This document shows positions 52,531 to 63,143 of a stretch of 64,000 nt of DNA, in pieces. This DNA is from Mycobacterium bohemicum DSM 44277. GTDB lineage: Bacteria > Actinomycetota > Actinomycetes > Mycobacteriales > Mycobacteriaceae. The DNA is taken from assembly GCF_001053185.1 (NCBI RefSeq), contig NZ_CSTD01000001.1, positions 1,939,009-2,003,008 of the forward strand, written 5' to 3'. A model generated the notes under the pieces. It did no database searches, was not told the DNA's origin, and was given only the letters and a program-made list of their open reading frames with translations. The translations under genes were made by a program, and so were the position numbers. Each line of letters begins with the position of its first letter. The stretch's first letter is position 1.

Positions 52531-52612
52531 CCGTCGGGTGTGCAGCCTGGGCGGCGACACGCCGAAAAGTCCCGCCCCCGCTTCACTTTCGTTCGCCCTC
52601 TGATCACACTCG

Positions 52613-53419
52613 CTAGCCGCCGCCGAGCTTCCTGTAGAAGGCGCCCACGATCGGCGCGACGATGGCGCGCGGAGCATACCCGCTCGCCACCGACATCGCC
52701 TTGGACGTCAGCCCCGGGACCACGCGCATCTTGTTGCGCTCCAACGCATCCAGCGAGACCTTGGCGGTGTGCTCGGTGGAGATCCACAAGAAGTCGGGGA
52801 CCAGTCTTTCGACCAGTGAGGCCTCGCTCTCATCGGGGAGGTCGGTGCGCACCGGCCCGGGCGCCAGCAGCGTCACGTGCACGCCGGAGGCACGCACCTC
52901 GCCGCGCAGCGATTCGCTGAAGGTGTTCGCGAAAGCCTTGGTGGCCGCGTAGGTGGCGTTGTAGGGGATCGGCGAATTGCCCGCCGCCGAACCGGAAATC
53001 AGGATCCCGCCCGCCCTGCGCTCGACCATCCCGGGCAGCACCGCCAGCGCAAGGTCATGCACCCCAAGCACATTGAGCTGCACCTGCGCCTTCTCGCCCG
53101 CCGGGTCGAGACCCGAGACCGGACCGAACGTCGCGGTGCCCGCGTTCGCGCACAGGATGGAGATCGGACGGGCGGCCAGCTCGTCGCACAGTTTCGCCCG
53201 TTCGCCCGGGTCGGCCAGATCGGCCGGCCTGACCTCGACGGCGACCCGATACGTGTCGGACAGCCGGGAGGCCAGGTCGTTGAGCAGGTCTTCGCGTCGG
53301 GCGGTGATGATCAGGCCGTGGCCGCGGGCGGCGAGTTCGGTCGCCAGCGCTTCGCCGATGTTCTGCGAAGCTCCGGTGACAACGGCGCGCGCGTCGGGGC
53401 TGGGAGCGGGTACCGGCAT
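52613..53419 (-). CDS. cmrA: Short-chain reductase, mycolate reductase (CmrA, Rv2509 homologue)
   Basis: 268 residues, SDR fold: nucleotide motif TGASQNIGEAL, ANAGTATFG, serine in ISGSAAGNS and catalytic YAATK (Y157, K161). Rv2509/CmrA reduces the beta-keto group of newly condensed mycolic acid precursors, the last chemical step of mycolate assembly. Assignment rests on sequence and on its place between Rv2510c and Rv2508c homologues. Start ATG at 53419, 101 bases from the divergent MFS gene. Confidence 0.88.
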   Translation of the reverse strand: MPVPAPSPDARAVVTGASQNIGEALATELAARGHGLIITARREDLLNDLASRLSDTYRVAVEVRPADLADPGERAKLCDELAARPISILCANAGTATFGPVSGLDPAGEKAQVQLNVLGVHDLALAVLPGMVERRAGGILISGSAAGNSPIPYNATYAATKAFANTFSESLRGEVRASGVHVTLLAPGPVRTDLPDESEASLVERLVPDFLWISTEHTAKVSLDALERNKMRVVPGLTSKAMSVASGYAPRAIVAPIVGAFYRKLGGG

Positions 53420-53520
53420 GCGGCCAATCGTAGACAGCCGCGCGAACCAATCGCAGGCGATCGCGAGCGCGGCGTGGCCGGGCGCGGCGGGTCGCCTGCC
53501 GAACCAATAAAGTTCCCCGC

Positions 53521-54849
53521 ATGAGTCAGCCGAGGCCGGATGTCGCCACGCCCGCAGTGTCGCGGGTGCTGGCCTGGGCGCTGTGGGACTGCGGCTCGCT
53601 CGGCATGAGCGCCATCGTCGCGACGTTCGTGTTCTCGGTTTATCTGACCGGCAGCGTGGGAGCGGGCCTGCCGGGCGGCACGTCCCCGGCGAGTTGGCTG
53701 GGCCGCGCGCTCGCCGCCTCGGGGTTGACCATCGCGGTGCTGGCGCCGCTCGTCGGGGTGTGGGTGGAAGCCCCGCACCGTCGGCGGGTGACGCTGACGG
53801 TGTTGAGCGGTGTTGCGGTCGCGACGACCAGCGCGATGTTTTTCATCCGCGACGATCCCAGCTATCTCTGGGCCGGCTTGGTGCTGCTGTGCGCCACCGC
53901 CGCATGCGGCGACCTGGCCGGCGTGCCGTACAACGCCATGCTGCGTCAGGTCTCGACGCCGCAGACGGTGGGGCGCATCTCCGGCTTGGGCGCGGCTGCC
54001 GGATTTACCGGCAGCGTGGTCCTGCTGCTCCTGGTCTATGTGGGTTTCATCTCCGGCACGGGCCCGGTGCGCGGGCTGCTGCGCGTGCCCGTCGATGACG
54101 GGCTGAACGTCCGGTCGGCGATGCTGCTCACCGCGGCGTGGTTTGCGGTGCTGGCGCTACCGCTGCTGTTTGTTTCCCACCGGCTGCCCGACTCCGGGGA
54201 ACCGTCGCATCCGACCAGCATGCTGGGCGGTTATCGCAAGCTGTGGTCCGAGGTGCGTGCGGAATGGCGCCACAACCGCAACCTGGTCTATTTCCTCGGG
54301 GCCAGTGCGCTGTTCCGGGACGGGCTGGCGGCCATATTCGGTTTCGGCGCCGTGCTCGGCGTCAGCGTTTACGGCCTGTCCCAGGGCGACGTTCTGGTGT
54401 TCGGCGTGGCGGCGAGCGTGGTGGCCGCGATAGGGGCGGTAACCGGTGGGTTCGTCGACCATCGGATCGGATCCAAGCGGGTCATCGTCAGCTCACTGGC
54501 TGCGCTCATCGCCATCTCGGCCACATTGATGGCATCGTCCGGTGCGCACTCGTTCTGGGCGTGCGGACTGCTGTTGGCAGTGTTCGTCGGGCCGGCCCTG
54601 GCGTCGTCGCGTGCCCTGCTGCTGCAGCTGGCCAAGGACGGCGGGGAAGGGGTCGCGTTCGGGCTCTACACGATGACCGGGCGGGCGGTGTCCTTCGTGG
54701 CGCCGTGGCTGTTCTCCGTCTTCGTTGACGCCTTCGGCGCCGTGCGTGCCGGCCTCGCCGGCATCTCGCTGGTTCTGGTCGCCGGGCTGCTCGGGATGCT
54801 GCTGGTCCGCGCTCCGGCGCGGGTAGTCGCCGCGGCCGAGCCGCTGTAG
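53521..54849 (+). CDS. Major facilitator superfamily transporter, Atg22/UMF1-like (Rv2508c homologue)
   Basis: 442 residues with about twelve hydrophobic segments across the full length and a short polar loop in the middle (DSGEPSHPTSMLGGYRKLW). MFS loop signatures are degenerate, and the overall pattern, including LWDCGSLGMSAIVATFVF at the N-terminus, is of the Atg22/UMF1 group of possible amino-acid effluxers. Substrate unknown. Divergent from cmrA and convergent with the Rv2507 homologue. Confidence 0.85.
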   Translation: MSQPRPDVATPAVSRVLAWALWDCGSLGMSAIVATFVFSVYLTGSVGAGLPGGTSPASWLGRALAASGLTIAVLAPLVGVWVEAPHRRRVTLTVLSGVAVATTSAMFFIRDDPSYLWAGLVLLCATAACGDLAGVPYNAMLRQVSTPQTVGRISGLGAAAGFTGSVVLLLLVYVGFISGTGPVRGLLRVPVDDGLNVRSAMLLTAAWFAVLALPLLFVSHRLPDSGEPSHPTSMLGGYRKLWSEVRAEWRHNRNLVYFLGASALFRDGLAAIFGFGAVLGVSVYGLSQGDVLVFGVAASVVAAIGAVTGGFVDHRIGSKRVIVSSLAALIAISATLMASSGAHSFWACGLLLAVFVGPALASSRALLLQLAKDGGEGVAFGLYTMTGRAVSFVAPWLFSVFVDAFGAVRAGLAGISLVLVAGLLGMLLVRAPARVVAAAEPL

Positions 54850-54854
54850 GGGGC

Positions 54855-55640
54855 TTACCCTCTGGCGTCGCAGATCGTCAGACCTACCCCGACCCGCTGG
54901 CTCACCTGGACCCCGCCCACGGTGACCGAGCAGGTGACGTTGTAGCCGAAGTTGACGATGGTCACGGCCGCAGGGTGGACCGCCGACTTCGCCAGGGTGA
55001 CTTCCTTGGTCCACGGCAGCGCGACGTTGAACTCGGTCTGGACGACGTCGCCGGTGGCGATGTACATGATGCTGAGCGCGCGGCCGTCGCCGGTGACGGT
55101 GTAGACGACGTCCTGCATGGCGCCCGGCGTGGGGGTCTCGGTGGGCGTCTGGGACCCGCCCGGCGGCGGCATCGGCATACGGGTGCGCGACGGCGGTGTC
55201 ACCGTCGACGGCGGCGGCGTCGGGAATTCCGAACTGGACTCGGGCATGGCGGGCAGCGGCGGGACGGCGGTCTGTTTCCTGATCGCATCGTTGGCCAGCG
55301 CCAGGGCGATCACCAGGGCGACGACCAGAAACACCGCGGCGCCGGCGGCGATCCACAACCAGCGCGGCGACTTCGGCCCGCCCGGCGGCGGTTCCGCGGG
55401 GCCCGGAGCGGGCGGTTCACCGGGGGGCGGCGCGCCTTGCTGCCAGTACGCGGGCAATTGCTGGGTGTCGTTGGCCTTGGGTGACCACTGCGGTGTGTAG
55501 GCGCTGTAGGTCGGCGCATACGGCGCTTGGTCGGCGTATGCCGGATCGGCCGGTGGCGGGTACCAGGGGCCCTGCGGCCCGACGGGTTCTGACCCCGGAA
55601 GAGGGGGACTGAACTGCTCGGGCCGACGTGGATCGTTCAT
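54855..55640 (-). CDS. Proline-rich membrane-anchored protein with MmpS-like C-terminal domain (Rv2507 homologue)
   Basis: 261 residues. A cytoplasmic proline-rich N-terminus (about 1-90) precedes one transmembrane helix (WLWIAAGAAVFLVVALVIAL). A proline/threonine-rich spacer follows, then a C-terminal beta domain with VVYTVTGDGRALSIMYIATG and a late cysteine pair (VTCSVTVGG, LTICDARG), like MmpS proteins. Anchored with the C-terminal domain outside. The ATG at 55640 has GAGG upstream, and a longer in-frame reading to 55673 is unlikely. Function unknown. Confidence 0.85.
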   Translation of the reverse strand: MNDPRRPEQFSPPLPGSEPVGPQGPWYPPPADPAYADQAPYAPTYSAYTPQWSPKANDTQQLPAYWQQGAPPPGEPPAPGPAEPPPGGPKSPRWLWIAAGAAVFLVVALVIALALANDAIRKQTAVPPLPAMPESSSEFPTPPPSTVTPPSRTRMPMPPPGGSQTPTETPTPGAMQDVVYTVTGDGRALSIMYIATGDVVQTEFNVALPWTKEVTLAKSAVHPAAVTIVNFGYNVTCSVTVGGVQVSQRVGVGLTICDARG

Positions 55641-55709
55641 GTCCACCTCATGGCTTGCAGGGTACCTAAGCAAACTGCCCCGGCGATGCCCCTTGGTGCG
55701 ACCCGAACA

Positions 55710-56345
55710 TCAGGGACACCGATTTGCGGCGGTGAGCGCGGCGACCGTCATCGCCCGCATGACGGCCCGCGATCGCGCGAGCCGGGCCGCCTTACCGCGC
55801 GGGTTGTCGGTGGGCTTCATGCTGTGTGGTGTCGAATTGAGCAGGCCGAACACCGCGTGCGCGCTCAGCCGGGCGTCGGCCTCGGGCAGTTTGGGATCGA
55901 GCTCGCGCAGCACCCCCACCCAGATCTCGACGTATTGGCGCTGCGCCGCACGGACCTGCTTCTCGGCCGCCTCGGGCAGGTACGCGAGGTCACGGTCCTG
56001 GATGCGGATGAGATCGGGTTCCCCGAGCGCGAAGTCGAGGTGAAAGTCGATGAGCCCGTCGAGCGCCGCGGCCGCGTCGGCGCTGTTGTGGCGCACCGCC
56101 CGGGCCCCGTCGAGCAGCCGGGTGCTGATGCCGACCAGCAGCTCGACCAGCAGCGACTCCTTGTTCGGGAAGTGCCGGTAGATCGCCGGTCCGCTGACGC
56201 CCGCGGCGGCGCCGATGTCCTCCAGGCGCACGGCGAGGAAGCCGCGCTCGGCGAACAGCCGCTCGGCGGCCGACATCAATTGCAGGCGCCGGTCGGATTT
56301 GAGCTGGCTGCGGCGGTTGGGGCCGTCAAGGGCGGGCGTGGTCAT
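55710..56345 (-). CDS. TetR-family repressor of the leucine-degradation operon (Rv2506 homologue)
   Basis: 211 residues. The N-terminal helix-turn-helix is in GFLAVRLEDIGAAAGVSGPA (about 38-57), followed by IYRHFPNKESLL. The C-terminal ligand domain is helical (70-211). It is divergent from the scoA-citE operon, with three related inverted repeats between, so it probably represses both itself and the operon and is released by an acyl-CoA or acid of the pathway. Confidence 0.92.
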   Translation of the reverse strand: MTTPALDGPNRRSQLKSDRRLQLMSAAERLFAERGFLAVRLEDIGAAAGVSGPAIYRHFPNKESLLVELLVGISTRLLDGARAVRHNSADAAAALDGLIDFHLDFALGEPDLIRIQDRDLAYLPEAAEKQVRAAQRQYVEIWVGVLRELDPKLPEADARLSAHAVFGLLNSTPHSMKPTDNPRGKAARLARSRAVMRAMTVAALTAANRCP

Positions 56346-56346
56346 C

Positions 56347-56461
56347 GGTTAATCGCAGCTAACTTAGCATGAGTTAGTCGGCATTAACTGGATTCGCCTA
56401 TCCGTTCTGGACGCGGCCGTGCGGACGGTGGTATTCTCACGCGAGTTAATCAAGATTAACT
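56347..56461. promoter_or_regulatory. TetR operator cluster between the repressor and scoA
   Basis: Site C (56444-56461) is perfect: AGTTAATC, two bases, GATTAACT. Site B (56372-56389) reads AGTTAGTC-GG-CATTAACT, one mismatch per arm. Site A (56347-56364), starting one base before the TetR start codon, reads GGTTAATC-GC-AGCTAACT, weaker. Site A overlaps GCTAACTTAGCAT (56358-56370), identical to the core of the island motif at 30233-30245. Confidence 0.7.
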
Positions 56462-56527
56462 GAATGAGCCGATCCGTCCCGACCGGGCGGACGTCAACCG
56501 CCCGGAGGCAAGGAGGCTGCTGCGGCG

Positions 56528-57274
56528 ATGGACAAGGTCGTGGCGACAGCCGCCGAGGCGGTCGACGACATCACCGACGGGTCCTCCCTGGCGGTCGGCG
56601 GCTTCGGCTTCTGCGGCATCCCCGAGGCGTTGATCGGCGCGCTGGTCGACACCGGCGTCCGCGACCTGGAAACCGTGTCCAACAACTGCGGCGGCGACGG
56701 CGTCGGCCTGTTTGCTTTGTTGCAGCGCAAGCGGATTCGCCGCGCAATCGCGTCCTACGTCGGCGACAACAAGGAGTTCGCCCGCCAATTCCTCGCCGGT
56801 GAGCTGGAAGTGGAGCTCACCCCGCAGGGCACGCTGGCGGAGCGGTTGCGTGCCGGCGGGATGGGCATCCCCGCGTTCTACACGCCAGCGGGGGTGGGCA
56901 CCGCGGTCGTCGACGGCGGCCTGCCGTGGCGCTACGATCCGTCGGGCGCGGTGGTCGTGCAGTCACCGCCCAAGGAGACGCGCGAGTTCGACGGCGCCAC
57001 ATACGTTCTCGAGCGGGCGATCCGGACCGATTTCGCCCTGGTGCACGCGTTCACCGGTGATCGGCACGGCAACCTGGTCTATCGCGAGGCCGCCGCCAAC
57101 TTCAACCCGGACTGTGCCCGGGCCGGCGCGATCACGATCGCCGAGGTCGAACACCTCGTCGAGCCCGGAGAGATCGACCCCGCGACGGTGCACACGCCGG
57201 GCATTTTCGTTCAGCGCGTCGTGCACGTGCCCAACCCCGCCAAACCGATCGAGAAGGCGACGGTGCGGCCGTGA
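56528..57274 (+). CDS. scoA: Succinyl-CoA:3-ketoacid / itaconate CoA-transferase, subunit A
   Basis: 248 residues. The glycine-rich CoA-transferase subunit-A motif is [17 protein letters not shown] near the N-terminus, followed by [13 protein letters not shown]. With ScoB it moves CoA between succinate and acetoacetate or itaconate. First gene of the seven-gene operon. ATG at 56528 follows AAGGAGG. The stop overlaps scoB as GTGA. Confidence 0.95.
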   Translation: MDKVVATAAEAVDDITDGSSLAVGGFGFCGIPEALIGALVDTGVRDLETVSNNCGGDGVGLFALLQRKRIRRAIASYVGDNKEFARQFLAGELEVELTPQGTLAERLRAGGMGIPAFYTPAGVGTAVVDGGLPWRYDPSGAVVVQSPPKETREFDGATYVLERAIRTDFALVHAFTGDRHGNLVYREAAANFNPDCARAGAITIAEVEHLVEPGEIDPATVHTPGIFVQRVVHVPNPAKPIEKATVRP

Positions 57275-57921
57275 GCTGGAGCAGGCAGGGTTTGGCCGCG
57301 CGGGTCGCCGCCGAGTTCGAGGACGGCCAGTACGTGAATCTCGGTATCGGGATGCCCACCCTGGTCCCCAACCACATCCCGCCGGGCGTCACCGTCGTCG
57401 TGCATTCGGAGAACGGAATCCTGGGCGTGGGGCCATATCCCCGGCCCGAGGAGGTCGACGCCGACCTGATCAACGCCGGCAAGGAGACGGTTACCACGTT
57501 GCCCGGCGCGGCGTTCTTCGGCTCCTCGGACTCCTTCGGCATGATCCGCGGCGGCCACGTCGACGTGGCGGTGCTCGGTGCCATGCAGGTGTCCGCCAGT
57601 GGCGACCTTGCCAATTGGATGATCCCGGGGACGATGGTCAAGGGGATGGGCGGAGCGATGGACCTGGTGCACGGCGCCCGCAAGCTGATCGTGATGATGG
57701 ACCACACCGCCAGGGACGGCAGCCCCAAAGTCGTCGAGCGGTGCACGCTGCCGCTGACCGGTGTGGGGTGCGTCAACCGGATCATCACCGACCTCGCCGT
57801 CATCGACGTGTGCGACGACGGCCTGCACCTGGTCGAGACCGCGCCGGGCGTGGGCGCCGACGAGGTGCGCGCCAAGACCGAGCCGCCCCTGCTGCCCACG
57901 GCCACAGGAGGTCTCGCGTGA
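57271..57921 (+). CDS. scoB: Succinyl-CoA:3-ketoacid / itaconate CoA-transferase, subunit B
   Basis: 216 residues. The catalytic glutamate E47 is in [13 protein letters not shown], and [15 protein letters not shown] follows. E47 forms the acyl-glutamate anhydride in this family. GTG start overlaps the scoA stop, and the gene's own stop overlaps accD1 (GTGA). In M. tuberculosis this cluster serves leucine catabolism and itaconate breakdown, where the transferase would activate itaconate with CoA. Confidence 0.95.
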   Translation: MSWSRQGLAARVAAEFEDGQYVNLGIGMPTLVPNHIPPGVTVVVHSENGILGVGPYPRPEEVDADLINAGKETVTTLPGAAFFGSSDSFGMIRGGHVDVAVLGAMQVSASGDLANWMIPGTMVKGMGGAMDLVHGARKLIVMMDHTARDGSPKVVERCTLPLTGVGCVNRIITDLAVIDVCDDGLHLVETAPGVGADEVRAKTEPPLLPTATGGLA

Positions 57922-59486
57922 CCGCGTCCTTCGCCGACGAGCACCGCCGGCTCGTCGAGGACCTGAACGCGAAGGTGGCCGCCGCGGCGCTCGGCGGCAA
58001 CGAGCGCGCGCGGGAGCGCCACGTCAGCCGCGGCAAGCTGCTGCCGCGCGAACGGGTGGATCGCCTGCTGGATCCGGGCAGCCCGTTCTTGGAGCTGTCC
58101 GCGCTGGCGGCCACCGGCATGTACGGCGACGAGTCCCCGGGGGCCGGGATCATCACCGGCGTGGGCCGGGTGTCGGAGCGCGAGTGCGTGATCGTCGCCA
58201 ACGACGCCACGGTCAAGGGCGGCACCTACTACCCGATGACGGTCAAGAAGCACCTGCGCGCGCAGGAGATCGCGTTGCAGAATCGTCTGCCGTGCATCTA
58301 CCTCGTCGACTCCGGTGGCGCCTTCCTGCCCCGCCAGGACGAGGTCTTTCCCGACCGCGAGCATTTCGGTCGCATCTTCTACAACCAGGCGACCATGAGC
58401 GCCAAGGGAATTCCGCAAGTTGCGGCGGTGCTCGGGTCCTGTACGGCCGGCGGCGCCTACGTGCCGGCCATGAGCGACGAGGCCGTCATCGTCCGGGAGC
58501 AGGGCACGATCTTCCTCGGCGGCCCGCCGCTGGTGAAGGCCGCCACCGGCGAGGTCGTGACGGCCGAAGACCTCGGCGGCGGCGACCTGCACTCCCGCGT
58601 CTCCGGCGTCACCGACCACCTCGCCGACGACGACGAGCACGCGCTGCGGATCGTGCGCTCGATCGCCGCCACTTTCGGCCCGCGCGAGCCTCGCCAATGG
58701 GAGGTACGTGCGGCGGTCGAGCCGAAGTACGCGCAGACCACGCTGTACGACGTCGTGCCGCCGGACCCCCGCGTGCCCTACGACGTGCACGAGGTCATCG
58801 TGCGGCTGGTCGACGGCGGCGAATTCAGCGAATTCAAGGCTAATTACGGCAAGACGCTGGTGACCGCGTTCGCCCGCATCCACGGCCATCCCGTCGGGAT
58901 CATCGCCAACAACGGCGTGCTGTTCAGCGAGTCCGCCGTGAAGGGCGCGCATTTCATCGAGCTGTGCGACAAACGCAAAGTCCCGCTCTTGTTCCTGCAG
59001 AACATCGCCGGCTTCATGGTCGGCCGCGACTACGAGGCCGGCGGCATCGCCAAGCATGGCGCCAAGATGGTGACCGCCGTCGCCTGCGCCCGGGTCCCGA
59101 AGCTCACCGTGGTGATCGGCGGATCCTACGGCGCGGGCAACTATTCGATGTGCGGGCGGGCGTATTCGCCTCGCTTTCTGTGGATGTGGCCCAACGCCAG
59201 GATCTCGGTGATGGGCGGCGAGCAGGCGGCGTCGGTGCTGGCCACCGTGCGCGGGGAACAACTCACTGCGTCGGGCAAACCCTGGTCGCCCGACGAGGAG
59301 GAGGCCTTCAAGGCGCCCATCCGCGAGCAGTACGAGGACCAGGGCAACCCGTACTATTCCACCGCCAGGCTCTGGGACGACGGCATCATCGATCCCGCCG
59401 ACACCAGAACGGCCGTGGGCCTCGCGCTTTCGGTGTGCGCCCACGCTCCGCTGGAACCGGTTTCCTACGGCGTCTTCCGGATGTGA
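57918..59486 (+). CDS. accD1: Acyl-CoA carboxylase beta subunit (carboxyltransferase), methylcrotonyl-CoA type
   Basis: 522 residues. The two-half carboxyltransferase fold shows [19 protein letters not shown] and [16 protein letters not shown] in the N-terminal half, and [20 protein letters not shown] and [20 protein letters not shown] in the C-terminal half. These are typical of methylcrotonyl-CoA carboxylases. It works with AccA1, encoded six bases downstream, to carboxylate 3-methylcrotonyl-CoA in leucine degradation. GTG start at 57918. Confidence 0.95.
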   Translation: MTASFADEHRRLVEDLNAKVAAAALGGNERARERHVSRGKLLPRERVDRLLDPGSPFLELSALAATGMYGDESPGAGIITGVGRVSERECVIVANDATVKGGTYYPMTVKKHLRAQEIALQNRLPCIYLVDSGGAFLPRQDEVFPDREHFGRIFYNQATMSAKGIPQVAAVLGSCTAGGAYVPAMSDEAVIVREQGTIFLGGPPLVKAATGEVVTAEDLGGGDLHSRVSGVTDHLADDDEHALRIVRSIAATFGPREPRQWEVRAAVEPKYAQTTLYDVVPPDPRVPYDVHEVIVRLVDGGEFSEFKANYGKTLVTAFARIHGHPVGIIANNGVLFSESAVKGAHFIELCDKRKVPLLFLQNIAGFMVGRDYEAGGIAKHGAKMVTAVACARVPKLTVVIGGSYGAGNYSMCGRAYSPRFLWMWPNARISVMGGEQAASVLATVRGEQLTASGKPWSPDEEEAFKAPIREQYEDQGNPYYSTARLWDDGIIDPADTRTAVGLALSVCAHAPLEPVSYGVFRM

Positions 59487-59491
59487 GGGGA

Positions 59492-61480
59492 ATGTTCGAC
59501 ACCGTTCTGGTGGCCAACCGCGGCGAGATCGCGGTGCGGGTCATCCGCACGCTCCGGCGGCTGGGCATCCGGTCGGTCGCGGTCTACAGCGATGCCGACG
59601 CCGCCGCCCGGCACGTGCTCGAGGCCGACGAAGCGGTCCGGCTCGGTCCGGCACCGGCGCGGGACAGCTACCTCGACATCGCCAAGGTGCTCGAGGCGGC
59701 GGCGCGCACCGGCGCGCAGGCGATTCACCCCGGGTACGGATTCCTCTCGGAGAACGCGTCTTTCGCCGCGGCCTGTGAGAACGCCGGGGTGGTGTTCCTC
59801 GGCCCGCCGCCGCGGGCGATCCAGGTCATGGGCGACAAGATCACCGCCAAGAACGCCGTCGCCGCCTTCGACGTGCCGGTGGTGCCGGGTGTCGCGAAGC
59901 CTGGGCTGAGCGATGACGAGCTGGTCGCCGCCGCCGACCACGTCGGCTATCCCGTGTTGATCAAGCCGTCGGCCGGCGGCGGCGGCAAGGGCATGCGGCT
60001 GGTCCAGGACCCGGCCGGACTGCGCGACGCGCTGATCAGCGCCAGGCGGGAGGCCGGTTCCGCGTTCGGCGACGACACGCTTTTCCTTGAGCGATTCGTG
60101 TTGCGCCCCAGGCACATCGAGGTCCAGGTGCTCGCCGACACCCACGGCAACGTGGTGCACCTGGGCGAGCGCGAGTGCAGCCTCCAGCGCCGCCACCAGA
60201 AGGTCATCGAGGAGGCGCCCTCGCCGCTGCTCGACGCCGCGACCCGCGCGCGGATCGGGGCGGCGGCCTGCGACACCGCCCGCAGCGTCGACTACGTCGG
60301 TGCCGGCACGGTCGAGTTCATCGTGTCCGCCGACCGCCCCGACGAATTCTTCTTCATGGAGATGAACACCCGCCTGCAGGTGGAACATCCGGTCACCGAA
60401 GCGGTCACCGGCCTCGACCTGGTGGAGTGGCAGCTCCGGGTGGCCGCCGGCCAGAAACTGGCCTTCGCCCAGGACGGCCTCGAGCTGCGCGGGCACGCCA
60501 TCGAGGCCCGGGTGTACGCCGAGGATCCGGCGCGGGGCTTCCTGCCCACCGGCGGCCGGGTGCTGCAGGTGGTCGAGCCGTCCGGCGCAGGCGTGCGGGT
60601 GGACTCGTCGCTGCTGGCCGGCACCACCGTCGGCAGCGACTACGACCCGATGCTGAGCAAGGTGATCGCCCACGGCAGCGACCGCGCCGAGGCGCTCGCC
60701 AAACTCGATGCGGCGCTGGGCCACACGGCGGTCTTGGGCGTGCAGACCAACATCGAGTTCCTGCGCTTCCTGCTGGCCGACGAGCGCGTTCGCGCCGGTG
60801 ATCTCGATACCGCGCTGCTCGACGAGAGGCTGGCGGACTTCACGCCGCTGGCGGCGCCCGATGACGTGCTCGCCGCCGCCGGGATGTACCGCCAGTGGGC
60901 GTTGACGCGGCGCGCTGAGAGCGACCCGTGGGCCGCGCCGGCCGGATGGCGTATCGGCGGCGTGACGGCGCCGGTACGCACCGAGATGCGCACGCCGCTG
61001 CGCAGCGAGACGGTATCGGTGTGGGGAACTCCCGATGCCGCCCGGGTCCGGGTGGGGGACGGTGAGATTTGTTTGGCAAGCGCGCAGTTCGAGGCGGGAC
61101 GGCTGAGCGTGACGCTGGACGGGCTGCGCCGCGAATACCGCTGCGCCGAGGACGGCCGGCAGCTGTGGATCGCCGACGAGCGCGGAACCTGGCACCTGCG
61201 CGAAGCCGAGGAGCACAAGATTCACCGCGCCGGCGGCGAGCGGCAGGCCGAGATCCTCAGCCCGATGCCCGGCAGCGTGATCGCCGTTCAGGTCGACTCG
61301 GGCGCCGAGGTCGCCGAGGGCGAGGTCGTGGTGGTCGTGGAGGCGATGAAGATGGAACACTCACTGGCCGCGCCGCTTTCGGGCCGCGCGGAGGTGCTGG
61401 TGTCCGTCGGCGATCAGGTGACGGTCGATCAGGTTTTGGCCCGGGTGATTCCGGACCCGGAAAGTAAGGACGAGACATGA
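59492..61480 (+). CDS. accA1: Acyl-CoA carboxylase alpha subunit (biotin carboxylase + biotin carrier)
   Basis: 662 residues. Biotin carboxylase (about 1-450) has [20 protein letters not shown], the ATP-grasp loop [14 protein letters not shown] and [15 protein letters not shown] variable BT-like middle follows, then a C-terminal biotinyl domain with [10 protein letters not shown], where Lys620 carries biotin. It supplies carboxybiotin to AccD1. ATG at 59492 with GAGGGG upstream. Stop overlaps fadE19 (ATGA). Confidence 0.96.
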   Translation: MFDTVLVANRGEIAVRVIRTLRRLGIRSVAVYSDADAAARHVLEADEAVRLGPAPARDSYLDIAKVLEAAARTGAQAIHPGYGFLSENASFAAACENAGVVFLGPPPRAIQVMGDKITAKNAVAAFDVPVVPGVAKPGLSDDELVAAADHVGYPVLIKPSAGGGGKGMRLVQDPAGLRDALISARREAGSAFGDDTLFLERFVLRPRHIEVQVLADTHGNVVHLGERECSLQRRHQKVIEEAPSPLLDAATRARIGAAACDTARSVDYVGAGTVEFIVSADRPDEFFFMEMNTRLQVEHPVTEAVTGLDLVEWQLRVAAGQKLAFAQDGLELRGHAIEARVYAEDPARGFLPTGGRVLQVVEPSGAGVRVDSSLLAGTTVGSDYDPMLSKVIAHGSDRAEALAKLDAALGHTAVLGVQTNIEFLRFLLADERVRAGDLDTALLDERLADFTPLAAPDDVLAAAGMYRQWALTRRAESDPWAAPAGWRIGGVTAPVRTEMRTPLRSETVSVWGTPDAARVRVGDGEICLASAQFEAGRLSVTLDGLRREYRCAEDGRQLWIADERGTWHLREAEEHKIHRAGGERQAEILSPMPGSVIAVQVDSGAEVAEGEVVVVVEAMKMEHSLAAPLSGRAEVLVSVGDQVTVDQVLARVIPDPESKDET

Positions 61481-62643
61481 CGACATCGATCACGGCGGGG
61501 ACGCTGCCGAAGGAGTACGAGGACCTACGGGACACGGTGGCCGAGTTCGCGCGCACGGTGGTCGCGCCGGTATCCGCCAAACACGATGAGGAGCACAGCT
61601 TCCCGTACGAGATCGTCGCCAAGATGGGTGAAATGGGTCTGTTCGGCCTGCCGTTCCCGGAGGAGTACGGCGGGATGGGCGGTGACTACTTCGCGCTGTC
61701 GCTCGCCCTCGAAGAACTCGGCAAGGTCGACCAGTCGGTGGCGATCACGCTGGAGGCCGCCGCCGGCCTCGGCGCGATGCCCATCTACCGGTTCGGCACC
61801 GAGGAGCAGAAGCAGGAGTGGCTGCCGGACCTACTGGCCGGGCGGGCGCTGGCCGGATTCGGGCTCACCGAGCCGGGTGCCGGGTCGGACGCCGGAAGCA
61901 CCCGCACCACCGCCCGCCTCGATGGCGGCGAGTGGGTGATCAACGGCAGCAAGCAGTTCATCACCAACTCGGGCACCGACATCACGTCGCTCGTCACGGT
62001 CACCGCGGTCACGGGGAGCCTGGCCGACGGCAAAAAGGAGATCTCCACGATTATCGTGCCCAGCGGCACAACGGGATTCACCGTCGAGCCGGTCTACAAC
62101 AAGGTGGGCTGGAACGCGTCGGACACCCACCCGTTGAGCTTCGACGACGCCCGCGTGCCGGAGGAGAACCTGCTGGGAGCGCGGGGGACCGGGTACGCGA
62201 ACTTCCTGTCGATCCTGGACGAGGGCCGCATCGCGATCGCGGCGCTGGCGACCGGGGCCGCGCAGGGCTGCGTCGACGAGAGCGTCAAGTACTCCAAGGA
62301 GCGCCAGTCGTTCGGCCAGCCCATCGGCTCCTACCAGGCGATCAGCTTCAAGATCGCGCGAATGGAAGCCCGGGCCCACGTGGCCCGCACGGCCTACTAC
62401 GATGCGGCCGCAAAGATGTTGGCGGGTAAGCCCTTCAAGAAGGAGGCGGCGATCGCGAAGATGATCTCTTCGGAAGCGGCAATGGACAATGCCCGCGACG
62501 CCACCCAGATCCACGGCGGGTACGGGTTCATGAACGAGTATCCCGTGGCGCGTCACTACCGCGACAGCAAGATCCTCGAGATCGGGGAGGGCACCACCGA
62601 GGTGCAACTGATGTTGATCGCGCGATCGCTGGGGCTGCGGTGA
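61477..62643 (+). CDS. fadE19: Acyl-CoA dehydrogenase of the leucine operon
   Basis: 388 residues, standard [54 protein letters not shown] and the C-terminal [20 protein letters not shown]. Unlike the island enzymes it keeps a glutamate at the medium-chain catalytic position (GEGT). Human isovaleryl-CoA dehydrogenase has Gly-Ala-Gly-Thr there, so a different branched-chain preference is possible. It probably oxidises isovaleryl- or a related acyl-CoA ahead of the carboxylase. Confidence 0.94.
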   Translation: MTTSITAGTLPKEYEDLRDTVAEFARTVVAPVSAKHDEEHSFPYEIVAKMGEMGLFGLPFPEEYGGMGGDYFALSLALEELGKVDQSVAITLEAAAGLGAMPIYRFGTEEQKQEWLPDLLAGRALAGFGLTEPGAGSDAGSTRTTARLDGGEWVINGSKQFITNSGTDITSLVTVTAVTGSLADGKKEISTIIVPSGTTGFTVEPVYNKVGWNASDTHPLSFDDARVPEENLLGARGTGYANFLSILDEGRIAIAALATGAAQGCVDESVKYSKERQSFGQPIGSYQAISFKIARMEARAHVARTAYYDAAAKMLAGKPFKKEAAIAKMISSEAAMDNARDATQIHGGYGFMNEYPVARHYRDSKILEIGEGTTEVQLMLIARSLGLR

Positions 62644-63143
62644 GCGGCCCAGAGGACAGGTCGATTGTCCAGCGCGGCTTGTGGTTCGAAGAGTTCGAGA
62701 TCGGAACCAGATACCTGCACCGCCCTGGCCGCACGGTCACCGAGGCCGACAACGTGTTGTTCACCACGCTGACGATGAACACGCAGTCGCTGCACCTGGA
62801 CGCGGCGTGGGCCGCGGAGCAGCCGGGATTTCGCGGTGAGCGGCTTGTCAATTCGATGTTCACCCTGTCGACGCTGGTTGGACTTTCCGTGTCCCAGTTG
62901 ACGCTGGGTACCATCGTCGCCAATCTCGGCTTCTCCGAGGTGTCGTTCCCCAAGCCCGTCTTCCACGGCGACACGCTGTACGCCGAGACCGTGTGCACCG
63001 CCAAGCGCGAGTCCAAGAGCCGGCCCGGGGAAGGCATCGTCACCCTCGAACACACCGGTCGCAACCAGCACGGCGACGTCGTCGCCCGCGCCGTCCGCAC
63101 CACCCTGGTGCAGAAGCGGCCCGCCGAGGAGGGTTCTGCATGA
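62640..63143 (+). CDS. MaoC-like hydratase (Rv2499c homologue)
   Basis: 167 residues, single hot-dog: [37 protein letters not shown] (the D/H hydratase region) and [20 protein letters not shown]. The Rv2499c product hydrates itaconyl-CoA, and probably 3-methylglutaconyl-CoA in leucine degradation. GTG start overlaps the fadE19 stop, and the stop overlaps citE as ATGA. This fills the hydratase step of the operon. Confidence 0.92.
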   Translation: MSGPEDRSIVQRGLWFEEFEIGTRYLHRPGRTVTEADNVLFTTLTMNTQSLHLDAAWAAEQPGFRGERLVNSMFTLSTLVGLSVSQLTLGTIVANLGFSEVSFPKPVFHGDTLYAETVCTAKRESKSRPGEGIVTLEHTGRNQHGDVVARAVRTTLVQKRPAEEGSA

